From Crocinitomicaceae bacterium (GTDB lineage: Bacteria > Bacteroidota > Bacteroidia > Flavobacteriales_D > Crocinitomicaceae), in contig JALQYQ010000051.1 in assembly GCA_023262855.1 (NCBI GenBank), positions 1 through 64,000 of the forward strand: 64,000 bases of DNA, read 5' to 3'. The position numbers and the translations under genes were made by a program. This document shows, piece by piece, positions 16,824 to 25,754 of the stretch; within the stretch, counting starts at the first letter, position 1, and every line of letters begins with the position of its first letter. The notes under the pieces were generated by a model. It worked only from the letters and a program-made list of their open reading frames with translations. It was not told where the DNA came from and searched no databases.

Positions 16824-17024
16824 AAAAAATGGGGCTTCGAGAGCCTCAGCCACCATTTTTTCTAAAAATATTATATTCAAATGCAATCGCCTTATAAACA
16901 ATTGTTTATAAACTATTTATTGATTCAGTCACGAATTTATCGTTGACTGAGGTTCACGAAGGCAACTCTTACTGGGGCACTCGAAGACAATGGTGTATCG
17001 TGGGCTGAGGCTCTCGAAGCCCAC
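16824..17024. repeat. REP-like palindrome cluster C
   Basis: Unit 1 (16824-16861) is a hairpin AAAAAATGG ... CCATTTTTT around the core CTTCGAGAGCCTCAG, upstream of the GIY-YIG gene. Unit 2 (16942-16966) is an inverted unit with one change (TTCACGAAG). A decayed copy lies near 16972-16988. Unit 3 (17000-17024) is GTGGGCT ... AGCCCAC around CTGAGGCTCTCGAAG and ends 4 bp from the Sufu-like gene's stop. The tract between units 1 and 2 is AT-rich and shows no gene. Confidence 0.85.
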
Positions 17025-17027
17025 AGC

Positions 17028-17645
17028 TTATCTTCTCAATCGCCATTTACTTTTCAGTACAGTACTTCTATAATCATCGAGCTTTTCAGTGACTCCTTGA
17101 TTGGCTAATTTTTGTAAGAATTTGAAAGTTCCTTTTCCCTGTTTGTAATCCATTTCATCTGGGAAAATTGGAATAATGGCCAACATGTAAACCGTTTTTC
17201 CATCCAAGTGGATTGGTTCTAATTGCTGTTCCAAAAGCAAAGGATCAGACAATAAAAAGTGGTTTTGACGCATCGTTTCTGAAAGCTCTTTCATTTCCTT
17301 CCCACAAGGCAGCGTGTGTCCAGCGCCAAACCAGGTTTGTTTGTCAACAACGTATTTTGCAAGTCGCTGAATCCATGGAAAGATCCAATTCATACGCGGA
17401 TTCTCCAAATCTTCCCATTCCCAATAACTTGGTAAACAAAAATAAATCTCGTTGAACTCACGTCCAGCTACTTTTTCAGGTACCGGCATTTTGTAATCAC
17501 TCAAGCCATTTGTCATGATGACAGTAACCGGTGTATTCAATTCTAAATCCAAGGCAAGCAAAGGCATTTCGCCTTCTAAGGTTGGAATTTCAGAAACCCG
17601 GTGTTCACCGAATCGATTGGCAAGAGCTGCCTGCAATGCTGTCAT
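17028..17645 (-). CDS. Suppressor-of-fused (Sufu) domain protein
   Basis: 205 residues matching the bacterial Sufu fold: VTVIMTNGLSDYKMPVP, EIYFCLPSYWEW, WFGAGHTLPCG, LLLEQQLEPIHLDGKTVYMLAIIPIFPDEMDYKQGKG. Bacterial Sufu proteins occur in contact-dependent polymorphic-toxin immunity loci and as stand-alone cytoplasmic proteins; no toxin gene is adjacent here, so a stand-alone role is more likely. The gene is 6 bp downstream of the DUF2911 gene's stop, on the same strand. A REP-like unit abuts its stop. Confidence 0.75.
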   Translation of the reverse strand: MTALQAALANRFGEHRVSEIPTLEGEMPLLALDLELNTPVTVIMTNGLSDYKMPVPEKVAGREFNEIYFCLPSYWEWEDLENPRMNWIFPWIQRLAKYVVDKQTWFGAGHTLPCGKEMKELSETMRQNHFLLSDPLLLEQQLEPIHLDGKTVYMLAIIPIFPDEMDYKQGKGTFKFLQKLANQGVTEKLDDYRSTVLKSKWRLRR

Positions 17646-17651
17646 TTCAGA

Positions 17652-18503
17652 TTAATTTTTCTTCGACCACTCTTCGATCGATTTTTTGTTCATTTCAACG
17701 TAATCCTTATTCCCAGCTTTCTCTGCGCTTGCAGATGAAATTTTTGCCGTTTCAATCGCTCCTTTAAAATCTTTTAATTCAGCTTGGATCAATGCTTTTT
17801 TGCGGTAGACATAAAATGGCGTATCTGCACCTTTCATCGCAACATATTTATCTATCCAAGCCAAAGCTTGTTTCATGTCTAATTTTGCATTGAAATAGTA
17901 ATCAGCTGCTGCGTAATAATCGTTTGCTGTTGGTCCAGCCAATGTTTTATCGATTGATGCTTGCATTTTCGCTTTTGTTGGAACTGAAAACGGAACTGAA
18001 ACACGTGTTTTATCCCATGAGAAGATCAAATTCGCCGTTGACGTCGTGATGTTGTCAACTCCAATAGTGAACGTTTCAACAACATCTGATGACATCACAA
18101 CAGCTGCAGAAAGTTTCAATACCACTTTTGAATCATCCCACGTTTCAGGTAAACCCCAGTTCGAATAATCATTGTAAAAGTAAATTTCCCATGACTTTTC
18201 AGTAGGTTTTGTGTACAAAGCATAGGTTCCAGCTTTCAAGGTATCCGTTCCAAAAACGATTGCATCTGAAGTTGTGAATTTTGTGTTTTCATTTGCACCT
18301 GTTCTCCATGTTTCGTTGAACGGAACAACATCACCAAATACAACACGACCACTTTTAGAAGGGCGATAATATTCCACTTTCAAATCAGTTAAACCAACTT
18401 TTTGTTCAACTTTTCCTTGTGGACTCAAACGCGGTCCTTGAATTTGAGAAAAACCTAGAATTCCGAATCCTGCGGCAAAAATAAGTGATAATGCAATTTT
18501 CAT
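17652..18503 (-). CDS. DUF2911 domain secreted protein
   Basis: 283 residues from the ATG at 18503, preceded by AAAAGAC; the longer frame to 18524 adds a polar leader before the signal peptide. Signal peptide IALSLIFAAGFGILGFSQ. The DUF2911 core is diagnostic: RLSPQGKVEQKVGLTDLKVEYYRPSKSGR, WRTGANENTKFTTSDAIVFG, LKAGTYALYTKP, WEIYFYNDYSNWGLPETWDDSKVVLKLSA. The last ~90 residues are TPR-like helices (DYYFNAKLDMKQALAWIDKYV). The family is Bacteroidota-centred, periplasmic, with unknown function. Confidence 0.85.
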   Translation of the reverse strand: MKIALSLIFAAGFGILGFSQIQGPRLSPQGKVEQKVGLTDLKVEYYRPSKSGRVVFGDVVPFNETWRTGANENTKFTTSDAIVFGTDTLKAGTYALYTKPTEKSWEIYFYNDYSNWGLPETWDDSKVVLKLSAAVVMSSDVVETFTIGVDNITTSTANLIFSWDKTRVSVPFSVPTKAKMQASIDKTLAGPTANDYYAAADYYFNAKLDMKQALAWIDKYVAMKGADTPFYVYRKKALIQAELKDFKGAIETAKISSASAEKAGNKDYVEMNKKSIEEWSKKN

Positions 18504-18594
18504 GTCTTTTCTTTTTTGGTACACAAAAATAACATAATTCGGAGTAGAATGTTCGTTCTATTCGACACGAATGAACTTATTACATCATTTGATT

Positions 18595-18960
18595 TCAGGA
18601 AAACATATGCGTTCCGTAGGCTGCAGCAATGAAAAAAGAGGCGACGGACATAATTAGACCTAAGATTCCAAGTAAGTTCTTTTTGATTGCAGGATACACA
18701 CACATTAAAAATGGAACAATTGAAAAAATCAATAACATCGTACCCAGATCAACTGGTTTTTCATACGCATCAAAAGCGACTTGGTATTCTGGAATTTCAT
18801 AAAGCGACGCAGCGCCACTTCCAATTGGATTTTCAGCTGAAATACGCTCCATGTCTTTTTCGGCCATTTCAGCTGAAGGAACAATCACTAACATGAGATA
18901 CAAGGCAAACAATAACGCGCCAAGTCCCAATGAAAACCCAATAAGCGATAGTTTTTGCAT
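18595..18960 (-). CDS. Small integral membrane protein, unknown function
   Basis: 121 residues. Helix 1 is LIGFSLGLGALLFALYLMLVIV; helices 2 and 3 are LGTMLLIFSIVPFLMCVYPA and LLGILGLIMSVASFFIAAAYG. The ~40-residue loop between helices 1 and 2 (EMAEKDMERISAENPIGSG...) is acidic and probably periplasmic. No family recognised. It is transcribed alone, 91 bp upstream of the DUF2911 gene. The 189-bp gap upstream holds only a possible 28-codon frame that I do not support. Confidence 0.55.
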   Translation of the reverse strand: MQKLSLIGFSLGLGALLFALYLMLVIVPSAEMAEKDMERISAENPIGSGAASLYEIPEYQVAFDAYEKPVDLGTMLLIFSIVPFLMCVYPAIKKNLLGILGLIMSVASFFIAAAYGTHMFS

Positions 18961-19149
18961 AGGTCAATTTTCACCTAATTTAATCATTTCCATTGATTTA
19001 CAAACTATTAATTTGGATTTTTAATCTCGCACTTCGAACTTTTTTATGAGTGAGGAACAACGATTCGTTTTTACTCGAATTGCCATCCAATTCTTAAAAA
19101 CAAGAAAAGTGACAATTGAAGAAACGAAATAAAGACAAAATGAATTCTG

Positions 19150-19626
19150 TTAATTCTGTACAATCGACAATGAAAGTGCCGTCCAAAATTGACTACTCGA
19201 TAGCACACATCCTTGTTCAATCATTTCGTGAATTTCGGCTTCTCGATTTTTGGAATAGGGTTTTTCGGTTTTAAAAAAGTTCAATTGATCGGCATCGTTT
19301 TTCAATGCTTCATGAATTGATTCGATTGTTGACAAATCTGCTTCACTACTTGCTTTTCGGTGAATGGAAATCAATTCGATTTTCTCTTGGCACAAATGAA
19401 AAACCATACAGGTGTCAACCGAACGAAATTCCACGTATTCTATTTTTTCATATACTTTTTGCAAAACGGTATCGCTGAATACTTCAACTAATTGAACCGC
19501 CTTATCAACATCCTTTTTATTTAATGCTTCCCATTCCTCAGCATGTACGCCATTCACGATTAAGAAATGTTTGAAATCTTCTTCCAAGTGACTCAATTCT
19601 TCGTTCGATAAAATGCGGTACTTCAT
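19150..19626 (-). CDS. DUF6495-like protein
   Basis: 158 residues starting MKYRILSNEELSHLEEDFKHF at the ATG at 19626; an in-frame ATG at 19644 gives six extra residues that are not family-like. The pattern LEEDFKHFLIVNGVHAEEWEALNKKD, LVEVFSDTVLQKVYEKIEYVEFRS fits a small cytoplasmic family common in Flavobacteriia (DUF6495 as I recall it). The rest is helical and acidic with no catalytic motif evident. It stands alone between two minus-strand genes of unknown function. Confidence 0.6.
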   Translation of the reverse strand: MKYRILSNEELSHLEEDFKHFLIVNGVHAEEWEALNKKDVDKAVQLVEVFSDTVLQKVYEKIEYVEFRSVDTCMVFHLCQEKIELISIHRKASSEADLSTIESIHEALKNDADQLNFFKTEKPYSKNREAEIHEMIEQGCVLSSSQFWTALSLSIVQN

Positions 19627-19735
19627 TTGACATATTTTTTGCAAAAATAAAGAAGCTTTGACACAACACCTAATTACCCCGCATGATTCCTACAGAAATC
19701 ACACAAGGTAAGTTAGGTATTAACGTGTCGTTTGG

Positions 19736-20797
19736 TTAGTAAAAGGTGTAGGTGTAATTTGTTGTTGAATAGATTTTTTTCCCATTTGAATTGCTATAAA
19801 TCGAAATGGTTCCATTATCATTATACTTCAAGGTCGTTTTTGAACGTAATTTACCTTTTGGCAAATAACTGTTTTCAAGCGTTTGCTTTTGATCATTGAA
19901 TTTTTGAATCGTTTCGTATCTGACTTTCTGGTGCTTGTTGTAATTAATGTGATGCGTTTGGTTTTTTTCAAACATCGTTTTATTTACCAAAACAGAATCA
20001 TTTTCAAATGTTTCACTTAAATACATAATTGAATCCTTCGTAAAATGATTTTTCACCAAAACGTCCTTGCCATCCCTTATTTGTCGAAAAAATACTCTGT
20101 ATGAACCATCGTTGCTTTGCTCTTCGTAACGACACATACTTTCAAGTGCTGCTTTTTTATCATCTGAACGTACACCTTCTTCTTTGCACTCGTAAGTCCA
20201 TGTTTTCTTCACTTTACCATTGACCAAAAATTCCTGGTATTTCAATTTATTTCGCTCAAAATATTGGTAGTGCATTTCGTACGTTTTCTTCTTTTTAAAG
20301 TCAATGATTTGACTTCTTTCAATAAATCCTTCGCCATTATACGTATACAATTCCTGATAACTTATCTTACCATTTTTTTGTTGTTGAACGAAAGTCAGTT
20401 TGTTTTCAGCATTGTAGTTTCTTTCTACAATCACAACTTCATTCTTTTTGATTGTTTCCATTCGTTTAATCAACGTGTCATTCAAGTATTCGTAGCTTGT
20501 TTTCTCTTTTTCCGTTTGTCGTGAAAGGATTTTTCCCTTTGTATTGAATGTTAATTCATACGAGTAATTTTCTTTGCCTTTTTTGTCGAGAACAGAACAT
20601 TTCAATGATTTCACGTGTTCTCTTGCAAGTATATCTGATTTATTTGCGTTCAAAGGAGAATAATAAAATTCGTTTTCTGGATTTCCATTTGAATAAAAAG
20701 TTCTATTCATTGTGTATTGAACATTCGAAAAATTGAAAAGTTGAGCACTTAGCGTTGAGTAAAATACAAGAAGGATTGTGGTAAGGAGTGTTTTCAT
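19736..20797 (-). CDS. Secreted YD/MORN-like repeat protein, unknown function
   Basis: 353 residues. Signal peptide LLTTILLVFYSTLSAQ. The mature protein is a long chain of short beta-strand pairs of the type 'Y.NGNPENEFYY', 'FNTKGKILSRQTEKEKTSYEYLNDTLIKRM', 'YNAENKLTFVQQQKNGKISYQELYTYNGEGFI', 'LKYNDNGTISIYSNSNGKKIYS', resembling RHS/YD-repeat or YwqK-type sheets. It is Lys/Glu-rich with no T9SS tail or lipobox. Probably periplasmic or outer-surface; no function can be assigned. Divergent from dxr with a 92-bp gap. Confidence 0.55.
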   Translation of the reverse strand: MKTLLTTILLVFYSTLSAQLFNFSNVQYTMNRTFYSNGNPENEFYYSPLNANKSDILAREHVKSLKCSVLDKKGKENYSYELTFNTKGKILSRQTEKEKTSYEYLNDTLIKRMETIKKNEVVIVERNYNAENKLTFVQQQKNGKISYQELYTYNGEGFIERSQIIDFKKKKTYEMHYQYFERNKLKYQEFLVNGKVKKTWTYECKEEGVRSDDKKAALESMCRYEEQSNDGSYRVFFRQIRDGKDVLVKNHFTKDSIMYLSETFENDSVLVNKTMFEKNQTHHINYNKHQKVRYETIQKFNDQKQTLENSYLPKGKLRSKTTLKYNDNGTISIYSNSNGKKIYSTTNYTYTFY

Positions 20798-20877
20798 ATT
20801 AATAATTTAGTTGCAAAGTATAAGGAAAAAAGGATGAATTGGTTACAGATAAAATTAAAGTTAACAGCAGAAAATCG

Positions 20878-20885
20878 TAATTTTG
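20878..20885 (+). promoter_or_regulatory. Bacteroidota -7 element close to the dxr start
   Basis: TAATTTTG matches the TAnnTTTG -7 consensus and ends 4 bases before the dxr ATG (20890). Transcription would begin at or within a few bases of the start codon, giving a leaderless or nearly leaderless mRNA. No clear TTG box is seen at the expected -33 position. Confidence 0.45.
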
Positions 20886-20889
20886 AACT

Positions 20890-22053
20890 ATGAATCAAAA
20901 GAAAGGAATAGCAATACTTGGATCTACAGGATCTATTGGAACACAAGCGTTAGAAGTGATAGAAGCCTATCCTGATTATTTTGATTTACAAGTTATTACG
21001 GCTGGTAAAAATGCTGACTTGCTGATAGAACAAGCCTTGAAATACAAGCCAAATACGGTTGTAATTACCGAAGAAAGCTTGTACGACAAAGTAAAATCTG
21101 CCTTGATCGATGAAGATGTTCATGTATATGCAGGTTCCGAGTCGCTTTGTCAAGTAGTTGAATCGAATGAAGTGCATACTGTTCTTACCGCTTTAGTTGG
21201 TTACGCAGGATTAAAACCAACCTTGCGCGCAATTGAAGCTAAAAAGACGATTGCTTTAGCGAACAAAGAAACGTTGGTTGTAGCAGGAGAATTAGTTACT
21301 CGTTTGGCAAAAGAAAATGGAGTCAACATTTACCCTGTTGATTCTGAACATTCCGCCATCTTCCAATGTTTGGTGGGTGAATTCCAAAATAAAATTGAAA
21401 AAATCTACTTAACAGCTTCTGGCGGACCGTTCCGCGGTTGGACATTGGAGCAATTAAAGGATGTGAAGAAAGAACAAGCCTTGAAACATCCGAATTGGAC
21501 GATGGGCGCAAAAATCACGATTGATTCAGCGAGTTTGATGAACAAAGGTTTGGAGGTTATCGAAGCGAAATGGTTGTTCAATTTAACACCTGATGAAATT
21601 GATGTCATTGTGCATCCGCAATCAATTGTGCATTCCTTGGTTCAATTTGAGGACGGAAGCATGAAAGCTCAAATGGGTTTACCAGATATGAAATTGCCTA
21701 TACAATTTGCCTTAACGTTTCCAGCGCGATTTAAAACAGACTTTCCACGATTTAATTTTATGGATTATCCGCAACTGACTTTCGAAAAACCAGATCGTTC
21801 GGTGTTCAAGAATTTAGATTTGGCTTATCGTGCAATGGAAATGGGTGGAACTGCTGCTTGTGCTTTAAATGCTGCGAATGAAATTGCTGTTGAAGCCTTT
21901 TTAAATGACCAAATTGGTTTCTTAGATATCGCAAACATCAATGAAGCAACAATGTTGCATATTCCAGTGATTCAACAACCGATTTATGAAGACTTCGTGA
22001 AGAGCGACGCTGATGCACGTGCATTTGCAACATCACTTGTGCTAAAAAATTAA
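20890..22053 (+). CDS. dxr: 1-deoxy-D-xylulose-5-phosphate reductoisomerase
   Basis: Converts DXP to 2-C-methyl-D-erythritol 4-phosphate with NADPH, the first committed step of the non-mevalonate isoprenoid pathway. 387 residues, full length. NADPH-binding GSTGSIGTQ is at residues ~11-19, ALANKETLVVAG holds a substrate Lys/Glu, VDSEHSAIFQ carries the metal Asp and Glu, TASGGPFRG follows, and HPNWTMGAKITIDSASLMNKGLE is the substrate loop. All key residues are present. Single gene, ended by the hairpin at 22079-22102. Confidence 0.97.
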   Translation: MNQKKGIAILGSTGSIGTQALEVIEAYPDYFDLQVITAGKNADLLIEQALKYKPNTVVITEESLYDKVKSALIDEDVHVYAGSESLCQVVESNEVHTVLTALVGYAGLKPTLRAIEAKKTIALANKETLVVAGELVTRLAKENGVNIYPVDSEHSAIFQCLVGEFQNKIEKIYLTASGGPFRGWTLEQLKDVKKEQALKHPNWTMGAKITIDSASLMNKGLEVIEAKWLFNLTPDEIDVIVHPQSIVHSLVQFEDGSMKAQMGLPDMKLPIQFALTFPARFKTDFPRFNFMDYPQLTFEKPDRSVFKNLDLAYRAMEMGGTAACALNAANEIAVEAFLNDQIGFLDIANINEATMLHIPVIQQPIYEDFVKSDADARAFATSLVLKN

Positions 22054-22078
22054 CAACTTATTCAAATAAGGTCATAAA

Positions 22079-22102
22079 AAAAGTCGCTTTTCAGCGACTT
22101 TT
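22079..22102. terminator. Bidirectional terminator after dxr and the BlaI-like gene
   Basis: AAAAGTCGCTTTTCAGCGAC followed by TTTT: the stem AAAGTCGCT/AGCGACTTT has A-tract and T-tract on opposite sides, so it can end both the rightward dxr transcript and the leftward regulator transcript. Confidence 0.85.
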
Positions 22103-22106
22103 TTCG

Positions 22107-22400
22107 TTATATATTAGCTACAAAAGCTTGTTTATCACCATCAAAGTAATTTTCTAGGAGATGATTGACTAAAAATTCTCGGTACTTTTCACGTGTCACT
22201 TTTGGCGCGTAAATGTATCCTCTTCCAACAGATTGATGCTTGATGAATTTCTTCCTTTCAAGTATCCTAACAATTGTGGATGTTGTATTATAGGCGGGTT
22301 TCGGATTTTTATACAATTCCTGTATATCCTTTACAGCCGCTTTTTGAAGTTGCCATAACTTCAACATCACTTGTTCTTCTGCTGGGGTTAAACGTTCCAT
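22107..22400 (-). CDS. BlaI/MecI/CopY-type repressor, C-terminally short
   Basis: 97 residues from MERLTPAEEQVMLKLW at the ATG at 22400; the longer frame to 22442 begins with a Cys/Lys leader not seen in the family. The winged helix is clear: AAVKDIQELY, AYNTTSTIVRILERKKFIKHQSVGRGYIY. Family members are usually ~120 residues, with a C-terminal dimer helix after 'NFF...'; here the protein stops after LLENYFDGDKQAFVANI, about 25 residues early. The usual partner, a BlaR1/M56 membrane peptidase, is absent nearby. It may still dimerise weakly or be a decaying orphan. Confidence 0.75.
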   Translation of the reverse strand: MERLTPAEEQVMLKLWQLQKAAVKDIQELYKNPKPAYNTTSTIVRILERKKFIKHQSVGRGYIYAPKVTREKYREFLVNHLLENYFDGDKQAFVANI

Positions 22401-22475
22401 TCTTGCCGTTATTGTTTCTTTAAATTTACAACAATAAAACAAGAAAAACTAGTTTATCCCTTAAAATTCAATCAA

Positions 22476-23693
22476 TTATAAATTTAGTTTCTTTTTCAAG
22501 GTTGGCATTACACCATCTTTGTGAACGTAAACATTGATTGTTTTGTATTTGAAATAGTTCTCAGAAACGTACAAATATCCTTTTGGATAATTTCCAGTTC
22601 CCCAAGAATTTTTTACCAAGAAATAACGTGTACCATTTTGGTCTTTGTACAAACCAACAATGTGCATTCCGTGATCATCTGTCGTTGTTTTTTGGTCATA
22701 GCCCTTTTGGCGCAATTCAGGTGTAATTTCCAATTCTTTCATTGGGGTTACAAAGGCATTTGATGCTTTATCAGCTCCAGCGTCAGAGAAATTTTTGTTA
22801 TCCTTTCCTTTCACTTCAATCGTTGATGGATCAGCAGGAACGATTGCCAAACCATTTTTAAAGCTGAATCCTTTTTCAGAAACATCAGCTCCCCACGCCA
22901 AGGTATAACCATTTTTCAACGCATATTCTGTAGCATCGAATAAATCTTGTAAACCAACATTGTAGCTTTCTCCCCATGCCCAATTGTCAGGAATTGCCAA
23001 CATGCATTTTTGATACATTGTATGGTTTGTGAAAGAAGTCAATGAAACATATTCATCCATGTTCAAGCCAATTGCTTTTGCGTATGAAACTGGCGTATAT
23101 TTTTTCCCTTTGAATTCGAATTCTTTGATGTCTTTTCCTAAATACGCATCTAAAATTCCGTTCATTGCAGACATCCAAGAAGTTGTTAATGGAGCACCAT
23201 GTGAATTTTGCATGTTTGTAAGCAAACCTTGCATTGCACCGTTTAACACTGCAAATAATTCACTGTGATCATGCGTTTCAGAACCATAATTTAATCCTGA
23301 ATATACTTCTAAAGGAACAATTCCGTAGTTACGAATTACAAATGGAATATCATGAAAAGCACCACCTTCAGAGAAGTTGATTTTTCCATCCATACGGATA
23401 AATTTTTCTGCTTTACTCTCATACGCTTTACGTACAATGAACATTTCTGATAAAATATCAGGTGTTTTATTTCCTTTGCGGATTAATTCTGATTCAAAGT
23501 AAGAAAGTGCAGAGAAACTCCAACATGTTCCTGTCATTCCTTGCGATTGCACAGGTGTTGCATCTAAATGTGCTACTTTCGTAAATTGATATTCACTTCC
23601 TTCAGCGTTTTTTACTGGTTCAGAATAGCCAAATTGCGCTAAACTCACAGTTGACATTCCTAAGAATAGGAAAGAGAAAAATATTCGTTTCAT
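22476..23693 (-). CDS. C1-family cysteine aminopeptidase (PepC/bleomycin hydrolase-like)
   Basis: 405 residues from the ATG at 23693, where a signal peptide begins (FFSFLFLGMSTVSLAQ). The papain-like triad is visible: Cys in QGMTGTCWSFSALS (with the Gln of the oxyanion hole), His in DDHGMHIVGLY and Asn in LVKNSWG. The internal insert and the layout 'F..W.....TDEYVSLTSF' match the PepC/bleomycin hydrolase group, but this version is exported. It probably degrades peptides in the periplasm. An upstream in-frame start at 23747 is rejected because it precedes the signal peptide with a hydrophobic, non-conserved leader. Confidence 0.85.
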   Translation of the reverse strand: MKRIFFSFLFLGMSTVSLAQFGYSEPVKNAEGSEYQFTKVAHLDATPVQSQGMTGTCWSFSALSYFESELIRKGNKTPDILSEMFIVRKAYESKAEKFIRMDGKINFSEGGAFHDIPFVIRNYGIVPLEVYSGLNYGSETHDHSELFAVLNGAMQGLLTNMQNSHGAPLTTSWMSAMNGILDAYLGKDIKEFEFKGKKYTPVSYAKAIGLNMDEYVSLTSFTNHTMYQKCMLAIPDNWAWGESYNVGLQDLFDATEYALKNGYTLAWGADVSEKGFSFKNGLAIVPADPSTIEVKGKDNKNFSDAGADKASNAFVTPMKELEITPELRQKGYDQKTTTDDHGMHIVGLYKDQNGTRYFLVKNSWGTGNYPKGYLYVSENYFKYKTINVYVHKDGVMPTLKKKLNL

Positions 23694-23780
23694 CGTTTTT
23701 GATTTTAGAAAAGTAAAGATAATCGAAAATAGCCAAATTGATGCCAAGATGGACGATGAACTTAAAGAAAGAGAAAAGGC

Positions 23781-24914
23781 TTATTTTTTAAGAACCCAAC
23801 CTTGTTGTCCTATAGCTTGAACAGCAGAAATCACTGATTGTAATTCAGCATCGGAATTTGCACCACCAGCACTAATTCTGTGAAGACCATTTGTGAAATC
23901 AAGAATATACGCGTTCACTCCTTTTTGTTTCATGGATTGAATCAATTTATTCGCATTCTCTTCACTCCCAAAACAGCCAACGATGTATTCACGCGAGAAG
24001 TTTGTTACTTGAGGAGTTGAAGCTTCAATTTCAGGAAGTTCAGTTGAGGCCGAATCGTTTGCTAAGAAATCTAAATCACCTGCCAAGTTGTATGGACGTT
24101 GATTGTACGTTTCATTCACCACAGAAATCGCATTATCCAAGTTGAATGTCATAGTTTGATGCGTTGCAACTTTGAATGCATTCACACTTGAAGCTGGTTG
24201 ACTTTTATGGAAGGGGTTAAAATCATCCACTGAAATTACACCCGATTTCAAAACGTTCGTTTTCATAGGTAACCAAAACGAATAAAAAGCAATTGGCAAG
24301 AAACAAGCCGCAGCAACATAACGCCAAACTTTTGTTTTCGACTTTAAGGCTGGATGTTGAATTACAACTGGTTCAGCATGTACTGTTTTTTGTGCTTCTG
24401 ATTCTGTATTGAAAACAATTGCTGGTTGCGCATCTGTTTTTTCACTTTCGATGATTGCTTTTTCAATCGTTGTTTTTTGGACTAATTGAACATCTGATTC
24501 AGTCAAGAAATGAACTTTCCCTAAACCATACGATTCTAGCAATAAATTGAAGAAACGATCTTGTTCGAAACAAATGTTTTTCTCTTGATCAAAAAACAAA
24601 AATCCCACTTTATCAATGGTAATGCGTTCACCTTTTCGCAGTTGTTCATTCCAATTTTCAACCACTTCACGCACAGAAGCAGTTGCTTCATTGTAATGAA
24701 TTGAATTTTGAACAGCCAATTCGGCAATCAATAAACCATCGTTGTTAATCAACTGACGATTAAACAACAGTGATTTTTTCGGTGGGGAAATTAAGCCATT
24801 TCGGTAATCAATTGACGCAGACGTTTGTTTTGCAACAAAACCTCCGAAAGAAGGAATTATCACGCAATTGTGTCGTAATAATAATTCGCCAATAAGATGT
24901 TCAACTGTTACCAT
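23781..24914 (-). CDS. HU-CCDC81 / SPOR domain membrane protein
   Basis: 377 residues. The N-terminal ~130 residues are the HU-like CCDC81 domain typical of Bacteroidota (VTVEHLIGELLLRHNCVIIPSFGGFVAKQ ... LLFNRQLINNDGLLIAEL). A single membrane helix follows at ~212-230 (WRYVAAACFLPIAFYSFWL), then a linker and a C-terminal SPOR domain (EYIVGCFGSEENANKLIQSMKQKGVNAYILDF ... HRISAGG), which binds denuded glycan strands of septal peptidoglycan. It is predicted to link a cytoplasmic, possibly nucleoid-binding domain to the septum. Lies 58 bp downstream of kdsB on the same strand. Confidence 0.8.
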   Translation of the reverse strand: MVTVEHLIGELLLRHNCVIIPSFGGFVAKQTSASIDYRNGLISPPKKSLLFNRQLINNDGLLIAELAVQNSIHYNEATASVREVVENWNEQLRKGERITIDKVGFLFFDQEKNICFEQDRFFNLLLESYGLGKVHFLTESDVQLVQKTTIEKAIIESEKTDAQPAIVFNTESEAQKTVHAEPVVIQHPALKSKTKVWRYVAAACFLPIAFYSFWLPMKTNVLKSGVISVDDFNPFHKSQPASSVNAFKVATHQTMTFNLDNAISVVNETYNQRPYNLAGDLDFLANDSASTELPEIEASTPQVTNFSREYIVGCFGSEENANKLIQSMKQKGVNAYILDFTNGLHRISAGGANSDAELQSVISAVQAIGQQGWVLKK

Positions 24915-24972
24915 GCCTCAAAGTTAACAAATTAGGTCAACCTCTGCAAGTTACGAAATTGTGAAGAAAGAG

Positions 24973-25704
24973 TTACAAAAATGCAAGAACTTTTTCGACA
25001 TCATCCGGTACATCAATGTTTGGTGTTTCGATGGTTGTTTCGACCATTTGAATCGTGTAACCGTAATACAACCAACGCAATTGTTCCAACGATTCGATTT
25101 TTTCCAAGGAAGTTGGCTCCAATTTGGTTAATTCTTGTAGCACCGATGAACGATAAGCGTACAACCCAATGTGACGCATATACGGATAGTTTTCCAAGGG
25201 ATTTCCCTTCGAATGGTAGGAATTTGGGATTGCACTTCGACTAAAATAGAGCGCTGTATTTTTTGCATTTACAACCACTTTGATGCGGTTCGGATTATCT
25301 ACATCTTCTTGCGTCAAGGATAAATTTCCCAGTGTTGCAATATCTGTTTGGGGGTTTTCAAAGGCATCAATTAACTGATCTAATTGACGAAAATCGACCA
25401 ACGGTTCATCACCTTGAATGTTAATTACAACATCCATTTCAGGGAAATTAGCAGCGACTTCCGCACAACGATCTGTTCCACTTGGATGGTTTTCGTTTGT
25501 CATCATTGCTTTTCCTCCAAAACGTACTACTTCATCGTAAATTCGTTGATCATCGGTTGCAACAATGACTTCCGCTATGCGCGTTGATTTTTTTGCGCCT
25601 TCATAGACACGTTGAATCATGGTTTTTCCCTTTAAATCAATTAGTGGTTTTCCGGGAAAACGGGAAGAAGCATATCGAGCAGGAATAATACCAAGAACCT
25701 TCAT
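24973..25704 (-). CDS. kdsB: 3-deoxy-manno-octulosonate cytidylyltransferase
   Basis: Activates Kdo as CMP-Kdo for the lipid A inner core, so the organism makes lipopolysaccharide. 243 residues, normal length. Motifs: GIIPARYASSRFPGKPL (CTP binding), EVIVATDD, HPSGTDRCAE, VINIQGDEPL (metal Asp), IGLYAYR and EQLRWLYYGY. The ATG at 25704 is the standard start for this family. Followed by the HU/SPOR gene. Confidence 0.95.
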   Translation of the reverse strand: MKVLGIIPARYASSRFPGKPLIDLKGKTMIQRVYEGAKKSTRIAEVIVATDDQRIYDEVVRFGGKAMMTNENHPSGTDRCAEVAANFPEMDVVINIQGDEPLVDFRQLDQLIDAFENPQTDIATLGNLSLTQEDVDNPNRIKVVVNAKNTALYFSRSAIPNSYHSKGNPLENYPYMRHIGLYAYRSSVLQELTKLEPTSLEKIESLEQLRWLYYGYTIQMVETTIETPNIDVPDDVEKVLAFL

Positions 25705-25754
25705 TGTTGTAATTTTAGTTCAAAGCTACTCAATTTTAAAACTTGTTGAAGCTA

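Noticed and set aside
19046-19132. 28-codon frame between two minus-strand genes
   Set aside because: It has an ATG and charged helix-like composition but no promoter or Shine-Dalgarno-like feature that I can support.
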